This document shows, one piece after another, positions 45,165 through 52,893 of a DNA stretch of 64,000 nucleotides. This DNA comes from Pseudomonadota bacterium (lineage in GTDB: Bacteria > Pseudomonadota > Alphaproteobacteria > Rhizobiales > Devosiaceae), in the NCBI GenBank assembly GCA_023391095.1, contig JAEWBN010000020.1, positions 62,001-126,000 on the forward strand, given 5' to 3'. The position numbers and the translations under genes were made by a program. Within the stretch, counting starts at the first letter, position 1. Each line of letters begins with the position of its first letter. Under the pieces are notes generated by a model. That model did not search any database, was not told the origin of the DNA, and saw nothing but the letters and a program-made list of their open reading frames with translations.

Positions 45165-45500
45165 ATGGCAGAACAAAAGCTCTTTGCCCAGGCGGGCGAA
45201 ACGGAATGGACCGAGTTGGCCCCGGGCAATACGAGGCGTGTGCTGATCCACACGCCTGAGCTCATGCAGGTGGAATTCGGCTTTGAAAAGGGTGCCGTCG
45301 GAGCTCTGCATAGCCACCCGCATGTGCAGGTGAGTTACGTGGCCGAGGGCGCTTTTGAGGTAACCATCGACGGCAAGACCGAAATTGTTCGCCAGGGCGG
45401 CAGCTTCATCGTGCCGTCCGGTCTCATCCATGGCGTCGTCGCGCTGGAGAAAGGCCGTCTGGTGGACGTGTTCACACCCCATCGCGCCGACTTCCTTTAG
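45165..45500 (+). CDS. kdgF: Cupin protein KdgF (unsaturated uronate ring opening)
   Basis: This 111-residue single-domain cupin has metal ligands H49, H51, Q55 and H89 (ALHSHPHVQVSYVAEG and GLIHGVVALE) and the C-terminal DVFTPHRADFL typical of KdgF. KdgF catalyses the conversion of 4,5-unsaturated uronates to 5-keto-4-deoxyuronate, the substrate of KduI, so the three enzymes act consecutively. It begins 2 bp after kduD and ends the operon. Its 3' end overlaps by 29 bp with the convergent decayed gene. Confidence 0.9.
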   Translation: MAEQKLFAQAGETEWTELAPGNTRRVLIHTPELMQVEFGFEKGAVGALHSHPHVQVSYVAEGAFEVTIDGKTEIVRQGGSFIVPSGLIHGVVALEKGRLVDVFTPHRADFL

Positions 45501-46131
45501 CGGCCGCTGATCCGTCTTTGTCCGCCCCGACGACCAACGCGTCTAGCATCGGCTCATAGGCCTCGGCATGCGAGCCCTGCCAGTTCGCCATGCCGGGCCT
45601 GGTCAGCCAGCCGCGCCGGGGCGGCACCATGCTGTAAATCTGGCGGACAGGCTCCTGCCTGCAGGTAAGGTTGAAGGCGGCATAGCGCGGAAAGAACAGA
45701 TGGTCGTGCACTCACCAAGCCAATGCTTCCCAGTCGCCGGTGCGCTCATAGTAGCCGATGAAGCGGTTGACGACGATGCATGCGGTTGCCCCCATGTGCC
45801 CGTCCGCGTCGCGGCGGTCCCAGATGTGTCCCGCATGGTTCTTCTCATTGGACGCACAGTTAAAGCCATTGGCATTGCCAAAGCCGTTGACCTCCGGGGA
45901 GCGATAGGCTGAACGAACGGAGATGCGTCCGAATGCGGCCTGAAGCGGCTCCAGCAGCTCCTGGCAAAGCATTGTCCCCACGGCTATTGCTAGATCAGGG
46001 TCATCCGGCACGTTGGCAAAGCCGTTCATGGCGGCAATTTCCGAGTAGAGGAAATCACGCATGAAAAAGCTCTCGCTCAGCCTGACACGCCCGAAATCCT
46101 CGAGGCTGCGAACAGCCTTTGGTTTGCGCAT
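45472..46131 (-). pseudogene. Conserved hypothetical protein interrupted by an in-frame TGA
   Basis: The gene starts at an ATG with GGAG six bases before it and reads 139 codons (including RSAYRSPEVNGFGNANGF, a pattern like M15-type peptidases). It then meets TGA at 45712-45714, directly after LAW. The same frame continues for another 79 codons with good protein-like sequence (HDHLFFPRYAAFNL, then WLTRPGMANWQGSHAEAY). A Trp codon TGG changed to TGA is the simplest explanation. The intact protein would have about 219 residues. Function unknown. Confidence 0.75.
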
Positions 46132-46306
46132 GAGTGTCTCCGTTGCGTCCTGCCGGATGCTCGGTGGCTTTGAGATTTAGCGCAAGCCGGTTTTGACCTA
46201 GCGGTTGCACCATAGGCTGTGCAGATCTTGGTCTGATGCCGACGGGCTTGCGCCTCGGGGGACATCTGGGCACATGCTGGCCCCACGAAAAGTTGGAGAA
46301 AGCGCC

Positions 46307-46924
46307 ATGCTGCTCATTGCCTTCTATATCGCCATCAGTGCCGAGGCGATGACGGCCGCACTGGCGGCTGGGCGGCGCAACATGGATTGGTTCGGCGTGT
46401 GTCTCATCGCCTGTGTCACCGCGCTTGGCGGTGGCACGCTCAGGGACATTCTGCTCAATCACTACCCCCTCGTCTGGGTCGAGAACCCCTATGTGCTCCT
46501 GCTAGTCTGCGGTGCCGCGCTTCTGACCATACCGCTGGCGCGACTGGTCGATCGGCTCAAATGGCCATTCCTGTTGCTGGATGCGCTGGGATTGGTCGTT
46601 TTCACGGTCATCGGATGCAATATCGGCATCGAAGCCGGTGTTCACCCTATCATCGTGATCGTTGCGGGCATGGTGACCGGGACGGCAGGCGGCATCCTTC
46701 GTGACGTGCTGTGCAATGACGTACCGCTCATCTTTCAGGGTGAGCTCTATGCCAGCGTTTCCATGGTCAGCGGCATTGTTTATTTTTTGGGGTTAAACGC
46801 GGGTGTTCCCATCGATCTCATGGTGGTCATCGCCATCGCCCTCGGGTTTACGCTGCGCGTTCTGGCAATCGCGCTGAAGTGGGAAATGCCGAAATTCGTT
46901 TATGATCGGGATATGCGCAAATGA
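46307..46924 (+). CDS. TRIC-type channel family protein (UPF0126)
   Basis: This 205-residue protein has seven hydrophobic helices in two repeated halves, each with the glycine-rich signature (TALGGGTLRDIL and TGTAGGILRDVL). That duplication marks the bacterial TRIC / YicG family, potassium-permeable trimeric cation channels. The start at 46307 has GGAGA at the right distance. The stop overlaps the next gene in ATGA. Confidence 0.88.
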   Translation: MLLIAFYIAISAEAMTAALAAGRRNMDWFGVCLIACVTALGGGTLRDILLNHYPLVWVENPYVLLLVCGAALLTIPLARLVDRLKWPFLLLDALGLVVFTVIGCNIGIEAGVHPIIVIVAGMVTGTAGGILRDVLCNDVPLIFQGELYASVSMVSGIVYFLGLNAGVPIDLMVVIAIALGFTLRVLAIALKWEMPKFVYDRDMRK

Positions 46925-47268
46925 GGCCGCAACGCATTGCTCTGTCGCGACGCGCGGGTTTTGATCTGCAAGCCATTTCCCGTTCACTAAACGGCTTGCC
47001 CGCGCAATCCGTGGCGCGCCCTAGCCGGTGGGGAAATCCCTTTTCCATTGCCGATGTCATGGCCGAAACGGGCCTGAACCATGATGCTGCTCAAGCCGAA
47101 GCAGTTGCGCGCCATAGGCGCTGGCTTGCCGGCGAACTCGAGACTGGCAGCGAGCCACCATCAGCCCCGGAAATCCGAGCTGCATTGTCTGGGAAGAACC
47201 TGGCCTGCTGGTGCCGGGCGGGATCGCCGTGTCATGTCGATAACCTTCTGGAACTCGCCAACGAATAG
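46921..47268 (+). CDS. DUF4326 domain protein
   Basis: This 115-residue protein has the DUF4326 pattern: RRAGFDLQ, then ARPSRWGNPF near residue 35, and the conserved C-terminal LACWCRAGSPCHVDNLLELAN. The C-W-C and C-H residues look like a metal-binding or catalytic site. Function unknown; relatives occur in phages and bacteria. It overlaps the TRIC gene by 4 bp. Confidence 0.8.
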   Translation: MRPQRIALSRRAGFDLQAISRSLNGLPAQSVARPSRWGNPFSIADVMAETGLNHDAAQAEAVARHRRWLAGELETGSEPPSAPEIRAALSGKNLACWCRAGSPCHVDNLLELANE

Positions 47269-47300
47269 GCTTTCAGGCACATGCAAAGTATGTCATGGGT

Positions 47301-47318
47301 TCTTCCATACAAGAATGG
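47301..47318 (+). promoter_or_regulatory. Candidate operator shared with the dctP operon (copy 2)
   Basis: TCTTCCATACAAGaaTGG, identical at 16 of 18 positions to 39851-39868. It lies just ahead of the proposed TTG start of uxuA. A GTATG at 47287-47291 forms an imperfect inverted partner of CATAC at 47306-47310. Confidence 0.5.
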
Positions 47319-47327
47319 GAGTTCGAC

Positions 47328-48548
47328 TTGCGACAGACTTGGCGGTGGTTTGGCCCGAAAGACCTTACCAGCATCGATGACATCACCCAGACAGGTGCAG
47401 AAGGCGTTGTCAGCGCGCTTCACCACGTTCCTAACGGCGCTGTCTGGACGCCTGAGGAGATCGCCAGACGTCATCGGGAAATCGCTACACGCAAGGATGG
47501 CACGCGGTCGGGCCTCACCTGGGATGTGGTGGAAAGCCTGCCGGTCAGTGAAGACATCAAGAAGCAGAAGGGCGATTGGCGCGAGCACGTCGCCAACTAC
47601 AAGACTTCGATGCGGCACCTGGCCGAGAGCGGTATCGAAACCATCTGCTACAACTTCATGCCCGTTCTCGACTGGACGCGGACCGACCTGCGCTGGACGG
47701 TAGCCCATGGCGGGTCATGCATGCGGTTCGATATCAACGATTTCGCAGCCTTCGATATTCATGTTCTCAAGCGCCAGGGCGCTGCGGCTGACTACACCAA
47801 TGCGATCGCGGACGAAGCTGGCCGGCGCGCCGAGGCCATGAGTGACGAGGACAAGAAGCAGCTCGCGCGCAATGTGACCATGGGACTGCCGGGTTCGACG
47901 GAATCCATGAGCCTTGAGGATGTACAGGCGCATCTGGACGAATATGGAGCCATCAGCCGCGATCAGCTGCGTGCTCATTTCGTGGACTTCCTTGAGCAAG
48001 TGGTTCCCACGGCAGAGGAACTGGGCTTGCGGCTTTGCTGCCACCCGGACGACCCGCCATTCGCACTGATGGGCCTGCCGCGCATCATGTCCACCGAGGC
48101 TGATTATCGCTATATCCTTGACGCCGTCGACAGCCCGTCCAATGGCATGACCTTCTGCACTGGCTCGCTGGGGGCTCGGCCGGATAACGATCTGCCCGGC
48201 ATTATCGAGCGGATGGGCCCCAAAATCCATTTCCTGCACCTACGCAACGTGAAGCGGGACAGCACCGATATTGCCGGATCCTTCCACGAAGCCGAGCACC
48301 TTGCCGGCGACACCGACATGGTGGCTGTCATCGCCGCCGTGATCCGCGAGGAGCGCCGGCGCAAGACCGAGGGACGCAAGGATTGGCTCATCCCCATGCG
48401 GCCCGATCACGGGCAGGATATCCTCGATGATCTCGGTCGCCGGTCGCAACCTGGCTATCCGACCATCGGGCGGATGAAGGGCCTTGCGGAGCTTCGGGGC
48501 GTGATGCAGGCGCTCGAACACCCGGAACTCGGCCTTTCTGCTCGATAG
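47328..48548 (+). CDS. uxuA: Mannonate dehydratase UxuA
   Basis: This 406-residue TIM-barrel enzyme starts RQTWRWFGPKD in the position where the E. coli protein starts. Family motifs include VSALHHVPNGAVW, FMPVLDWTRTDLRW, CCHPDDPPFALMGLPRI and RPDHGQDILDD. It dehydrates D-mannonate to KDG, the same product the kdu enzymes make. The TTG at 47328 with GGGAG ahead is preferred because it matches the family start and leaves the shared operator outside the gene; ATG at 47295 would add 11 residues. Confidence 0.93.
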   Translation: MRQTWRWFGPKDLTSIDDITQTGAEGVVSALHHVPNGAVWTPEEIARRHREIATRKDGTRSGLTWDVVESLPVSEDIKKQKGDWREHVANYKTSMRHLAESGIETICYNFMPVLDWTRTDLRWTVAHGGSCMRFDINDFAAFDIHVLKRQGAAADYTNAIADEAGRRAEAMSDEDKKQLARNVTMGLPGSTESMSLEDVQAHLDEYGAISRDQLRAHFVDFLEQVVPTAEELGLRLCCHPDDPPFALMGLPRIMSTEADYRYILDAVDSPSNGMTFCTGSLGARPDNDLPGIIERMGPKIHFLHLRNVKRDSTDIAGSFHEAEHLAGDTDMVAVIAAVIREERRRKTEGRKDWLIPMRPDHGQDILDDLGRRSQPGYPTIGRMKGLAELRGVMQALEHPELGLSAR

Positions 48549-48610
48549 TTTACGACTTCTCAAAAGGTGGCAGGCACAATTAAGGGGTATTTTCAGGCAA
48601 CAGAGGCCTC

Positions 48611-50512
48611 ATGATGGGCGCTTTGGAAGCTTTCCAAAGGCTGGTCGCCTGGTTCACGCCGGACGACATCAAGGATGACCTGCATACGCGCAAGCGGGTG
48701 CAGATGTTTATCATCAGCCACATGTTCGGGCCGATCATTGCCACGCCGATCCCAGTTTTTCTGTGGATGGCCGATCCGGATCCAAACCCGCATGTGGCGA
48801 TCCTGGCGGCCTCCATCTGGGGTTTCTGGCCCTTCCTCGCGCTGTTCAAGCTTTTTCCCAAGGCCTACACCCCACTGGCCATGGCCTCGGTGGTCAACCT
48901 CACGTTTTGCGTGCTGTGGGGCACCTACAACTACGGCGGCACCAGCTCTCCCTTCCTGGTCTGGCTGGTGCTCGTACCGCTTCTGGCCTTCATGTATTTC
49001 GGCTCCACCTGGACGGCACGCTTCTTCGTGCTCTCCCAGATCCTTGGGGGCATTGCGGCGCTCTACGGCTTCTATCTGGCCGGAGCTTTCCCCACGCATA
49101 TCCCCGTTGAGAACATGGTGGTCGCCGGCGTGCTGTCCGCACTTGGCGCCAATATCTATGTCTTCATGATGGCGGCCTATTATTCAAGCGTTGTGGACAG
49201 CCAGTCCGAGCTCATCAAGGAGATCGAGCGGCACCAGAGCACATTGCGGGCACTGACCGTTGCAAAGGACGAGGCGGAGCGCGCCAACGGCGCAAAGTCC
49301 GAATTCCTGGCCAAAATGAGCCACGAGTTGCGGACGCCGCTCAATGCCGTGCTGGGCTATTCGGAAATCCTGCTTGAGGACGCAGAACTTGACGGTCGCG
49401 GCGAGCAGATCGCCGACCTCCAGAAGATCAGCGCCGCTGGCAAGCATCTGCTCGCCATGGTCAACGACATCCTCGACATCTCCAAGATCGAGGCAGGCAA
49501 GATGGCGCTGCATCTCGAGAACGTCAATCTGGCGGAGCTGATCGACGATGTGGAGGCCACGGCAAGGCCGCTTGCGAGCAAGAACACCAATAGCTTCGTC
49601 GTTCAGCGCTCCGGTCCCCTGGGCTATGTACGTGCCGATGCGACCAAGCTTCGGCAGGCCATCTTCAACCTTCTCTCCAACGCAGCCAAGTTCACCCAGA
49701 ACGGGCAGATCACCCTTTCCGTGGGGCGCCGTCGTGTCGACAATGCAGACTGGGTGGAGATCGCCATCGCCGATACCGGCATCGGCATTTCGCCCGAACA
49801 ACTGCAGGCGTTGTTCAACAATTTCACCCAGGCCAGCTCCAAGATCGCTGCCGTCTATGGCGGCACGGGGCTGGGCCTCTCGCTCAGCCAAAACCTCTGC
49901 CGGCTGATGGGCGGACGCATCGAAGTCGAAAGCGAACTGGGGAAGGGGTCCCGGTTCACCATTCACCTGCCGGCCAGCACGGCAGGCGCACCCGCTGAAG
50001 ACGTAGCCCAGACCGGAACCAAGCGCGATGACACCGCCGCACAGCCGGTCGAGATCTCCGCCGACGCGACTGGCCGCAAGGCTGGCTTTGCCGGGCTCGG
50101 TGGTCATTCGGGCGATGGCAACAAGCGCGAGCGGCTTCTTGTCATTGACGACGACCGCAGCTTTCTGGAACTGGCCGAACGCCTGTTTATCAAGGAAGGT
50201 TATATGCCGATCTGCACCGATGCTCCGCAATCGGCCCTGCAGATTGCGCGCACCGTGCGTCCCACCGCGATATTCCTCGACATTCTGATGCCGGGCTACG
50301 ATGGCTGGGATGTGCTCGCTGCTCTCAAGGCCGACCCTTCAACGGCCGATATTCCGGTGTTCATGATCTCCATTCTCAGCGAACGCGCGCGAGCAATTGC
50401 CGCTGGTGCGGATGGGATTGTCATGAAACCGCTCGACGCTGCCAAGGTGAAGGCTGCCCTGGCGGGCATCCGGTCCGTTCGCGGCAAAGCTTCCAAATCC
50501 GCACATCCCTGA
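48611..50512 (+). CDS. Six-TM hybrid histidine kinase with receiver (CqsS/LqsS-like layout)
   Basis: The protein is 633 residues. Six hydrophobic helices are at about 32-53, 61-82, 86-106, 113-131, 137-158 and 168-190. A short coiled segment leads to HisKA with H238 (EFLAKMSHELRTPLNAV), then HATPase (NLLSNAAKF, then GTGLGLSLSQNL) and a C-terminal receiver (about 510-625, IFLDILMPGYDGWD). No periplasmic domain exists, so a membrane-soluble or diffusible small signal is plausible. The CqsS and LqsS sensors have similar six-helix inputs. It is followed 12 bp later by a receiver gene. Confidence 0.85.
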   Translation: MMGALEAFQRLVAWFTPDDIKDDLHTRKRVQMFIISHMFGPIIATPIPVFLWMADPDPNPHVAILAASIWGFWPFLALFKLFPKAYTPLAMASVVNLTFCVLWGTYNYGGTSSPFLVWLVLVPLLAFMYFGSTWTARFFVLSQILGGIAALYGFYLAGAFPTHIPVENMVVAGVLSALGANIYVFMMAAYYSSVVDSQSELIKEIERHQSTLRALTVAKDEAERANGAKSEFLAKMSHELRTPLNAVLGYSEILLEDAELDGRGEQIADLQKISAAGKHLLAMVNDILDISKIEAGKMALHLENVNLAELIDDVEATARPLASKNTNSFVVQRSGPLGYVRADATKLRQAIFNLLSNAAKFTQNGQITLSVGRRRVDNADWVEIAIADTGIGISPEQLQALFNNFTQASSKIAAVYGGTGLGLSLSQNLCRLMGGRIEVESELGKGSRFTIHLPASTAGAPAEDVAQTGTKRDDTAAQPVEISADATGRKAGFAGLGGHSGDGNKRERLLVIDDDRSFLELAERLFIKEGYMPICTDAPQSALQIARTVRPTAIFLDILMPGYDGWDVLAALKADPSTADIPVFMISILSERARAIAAGADGIVMKPLDAAKVKAALAGIRSVRGKASKSAHP

Positions 50513-50523
50513 CGGCGAGTACC

Positions 50524-50919
50524 ATGGCCCTGGTCCTGATCGTAGAAGACAATCCCATCAATCGCGACGTCCTCGGCAGGCGTCTGGAACGACGCGGTTT
50601 TTCGATACGCTTCGCGGAGGACGGGCCGAGTGGCATCGCCGCGGCCAAGCAGCTGATGCCGGATGTGATCCTGATGGACATCGGACTGGGTGAAATGGAT
50701 GGCTGCGAGGCCACCCGTCGCATTCGGGCCGACCCCGAAACCGCCGCGTTGCCCATCATTGCCCTCACAGCCAGCGCCTTTGAAAGCGACCGCGCCAAGG
50801 CCCTCGCCGCAGGCTGCATCGACTTTGACACCAAGCCGGTGGATTTGCCGCGGCTCCTGGGCAAGATCGAGGCTGTGCTGGGGCCGAAAACTCCGCCGGC
50901 CGCCATGGGGCACGGCTGA
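50524..50919 (+). CDS. Single-domain response regulator
   Basis: This 131-residue receiver domain has acidic residues ED (EDNPIN near 9-14), the phosphoacceptor Asp in ILMDIGLGEMDG, Thr/Ser in LTASAF and Lys in TKPVD. There is no output domain, so it works by protein contact or as a phosphate relay. It lies 12 bp after the hybrid kinase and is its likely partner. Confidence 0.9.
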   Translation: MALVLIVEDNPINRDVLGRRLERRGFSIRFAEDGPSGIAAAKQLMPDVILMDIGLGEMDGCEATRRIRADPETAALPIIALTASAFESDRAKALAAGCIDFDTKPVDLPRLLGKIEAVLGPKTPPAAMGHG

Positions 50920-50925
50920 CCAAGC

Positions 50926-51318
50926 TCAGGACACCGTCGCGGCCCGGTAAAGGTTCAGATTTTCGCGCAAGGCGGCGAAGTCGAGCGGCTTCTGGTGCAG
51001 ATGGGGCCGGGCTAAACCCAGCATTTCGGCTGTCTTGCGCGTCGCGTCGAGGATGGCGTGGTCCTGCCCGCTGACCACGATGATCGCACCGCCGAAGCGC
51101 TGCTCAGCCAGCAGGCGCAACAGGTCGATCGCGTCCAGATGGGGCATTGAGATGTCGATGGCCAGCACATCGGGTTGCAGGGCATTGACGAGGCTCATCA
51201 CGCCCCGTGGGTCAGATGTGGCAAAGGCGTCGTAGCCGCAGCGCTCCGCCACTCTGACGATCAGTTCTGCCGAGGGCGCATCATCGTCCACGGCCAGAAG
51301 TTTGAGATGTGAGGTCAT
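50926..51318 (-). CDS. Single-domain response regulator
   Basis: This 130-residue receiver domain has AVDDDAPSAEL, the phosphoacceptor in LAIDISMPHLDAIDLL, SGQDH at the Ser/Thr position and Lys in HQKPLDF. The ATG at 51318 has GGAG five bases ahead; a GTG two codons earlier is possible. It is in the same direction as the oxoamine synthase gene and starts 12 bp after it, hence co-transcribed. It faces the first receiver gene convergently. Confidence 0.88.
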   Translation of the reverse strand: MTSHLKLLAVDDDAPSAELIVRVAERCGYDAFATSDPRGVMSLVNALQPDVLAIDISMPHLDAIDLLRLLAEQRFGGAIIVVSGQDHAILDATRKTAEMLGLARPHLHQKPLDFAALRENLNLYRAATVS

Positions 51319-51330
51319 CGGCACTCCAGG

Positions 51331-52689
51331 CTAGGCGACGCTTGACTCACGACCGCGACCGCGCTGGTCGGTCCCCTGGCCTTCGTGGCCCAAGCGATAT
51401 TCGAGGTCGGCATCCCGCATTGCCTTTGAAAGGCGCTGCACGACCAGGTCGATGTCGTCGCTGGTATGCGAGGCCATCACCTGGAAGCGGAAGCGCGCTC
51501 CACCCTGCGGTACGGCGGGATATTCGACGAGGTTGGCAATGCCGCCCAGTTCGGACAACTGGCGCGCCGCAAATCGCCCGACGCCTTCGAGCCCCAGCCT
51601 GACCGGGACGATGGGAGACGGATCCCCCAGGGTTTCGAGGCCCATACGGGTCATTTCCGACCGCAGATGGAGGATATTATCCATCAGTTTGCGGCGAAGC
51701 AGCCGACCTTCTTCGGACCGCACGATATTGAGCGCGGTCAACACACAGGCTGCCTGCACCGGCGAGAGCGCGTTCGAGAATGTGTGCGTGGCGCTGTAAT
51801 ATTTGAGATACTCGGCCGTGGCGCGGTCGCGCACGGCGATGAAACCGCCATTGGACGCAAATGTCTTCGAGAACGAGCCAATAATGATATCGGCGCCATC
51901 CATCATATTCTGGAGGCCCATATGCCCCAGCCCATCTTCCCCGATGGAGCCTAGGTCGTGGGCGCAGTCCACCAGCAGTGTGGCATTGTACTGATCGCAT
52001 AGGGCCCGCATGGCGCCGAGGTCTGGCGTATCCGAATGCATCGAGAACAGGCTCTCGGTAACCACCATGATGCCGTTATCGGTGTCGTTGGCGCGGATGC
52101 GCTCCAGCTTACGGGCGAGTGCCTCAAGATTGAGGTGGCCGTGATAGTGAATGTTCTGCGTCGCGGCCTTGGCGCCCTCCTGCAGGCAGGAATGGGCCAG
52201 AATATCCATGACGACATGGTCGTTGCCGCGCACGAAGCCCTGAATGGACCCGTACCCGGCGGCCCAGCCCGTCGGATAAAGCACAATCTCACGGCCACCC
52301 AGGAAATCAGAAAGACCCTGCTCAAGCTTCAGCGAATTGGCGGTATTGCCCAGCAGGGCTGCGGACCCTGCGCTATGGACCCCGTATTCGGCGATGGCGT
52401 CGATGGCGGCTTGTTTGACCGCAGAGTGCGAGGACAGGCTTAAATAGTCCTGGCTGGCAAAATTGATGCCCGCAAAAGCATCGCCGTTGTCGGTTCGGGC
52501 TTCGCAGCGCGCCATGGGAGCGGTCGAGGTCGAACGCGCATAGGGCCAAAGGCCGTGCTCACGACGCAGATTTTGCCATTCATAAAACCCGCCCACGCGC
52601 CCGATCAGGTCTGCGCCATCGGGCGCACGAAAATCTCGCAGGCTTCCGGTCAGCGCCGCTTCAGGCACAGGCTTTCTATTTGATGTCAT
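51331..52689 (-). CDS. Alpha-oxoamine synthase family PLP enzyme (CqsA-like)
   Basis: This 452-residue fold-type I PLP enzyme has the internal-aldimine lysine K275 in GSFSKTFASNGG and cofactor residues in VDCAHDLGSIG (His 244). LAHSCLQEGAK near residue 164 is characteristic of the KBL/AONS/serine palmitoyltransferase/CqsA group, which condense an amino acid or derivative with an acyl-CoA. No biotin, heme or sphingolipid genes are nearby. Signalling genes flank it on both sides, so an autoinducer synthase like CqsA or LqsA is the favoured guess, not proven. Confidence 0.7.
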   Translation of the reverse strand: MTSNRKPVPEAALTGSLRDFRAPDGADLIGRVGGFYEWQNLRREHGLWPYARSTSTAPMARCEARTDNGDAFAGINFASQDYLSLSSHSAVKQAAIDAIAEYGVHSAGSAALLGNTANSLKLEQGLSDFLGGREIVLYPTGWAAGYGSIQGFVRGNDHVVMDILAHSCLQEGAKAATQNIHYHGHLNLEALARKLERIRANDTDNGIMVVTESLFSMHSDTPDLGAMRALCDQYNATLLVDCAHDLGSIGEDGLGHMGLQNMMDGADIIIGSFSKTFASNGGFIAVRDRATAEYLKYYSATHTFSNALSPVQAACVLTALNIVRSEEGRLLRRKLMDNILHLRSEMTRMGLETLGDPSPIVPVRLGLEGVGRFAARQLSELGGIANLVEYPAVPQGGARFRFQVMASHTSDDIDLVVQRLSKAMRDADLEYRLGHEGQGTDQRGRGRESSVA

Positions 52690-52779
52690 GACGCGCTCCG
52701 TTTGGGGCCATTCGGACCTTCTTCAGGTCAGGCTAAAATGTTGCGTTGAAGGCGGGCTTAAGCCCTACAGTTTATTTTC

Positions 52780-52856
52780 TGTAACAACTGCGGTTTCAAA
52801 ATCTGCTCTAATAAATTCTCGGAGTTGTATTCCCGTTTCTGGCATTTTTTGTAACA
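52780..52856. promoter_or_regulatory. AT-rich divergent promoter region with repeated TGTAACA
   Basis: The 204-bp gap between the oxoamine synthase and the GGDEF-EAL gene is unusually AT-rich. TGTAACA occurs at 52780-52786 and 52850-52856, exactly 70 bp apart, each preceded by a T-rich stretch. It could bind a shared regulator, but may be chance. Confidence 0.3.
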
Positions 52857-52893
52857 CACCCAAAATTAATAGGGACTATCTACGCTTGTTGCC

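Noticed and set aside
45712..45714. TGA as a selenocysteine codon
   Set aside because: No hairpin of bacterial SECIS type is evident right after it, no redox motif surrounds it, and a Trp or similar residue fits the context better.
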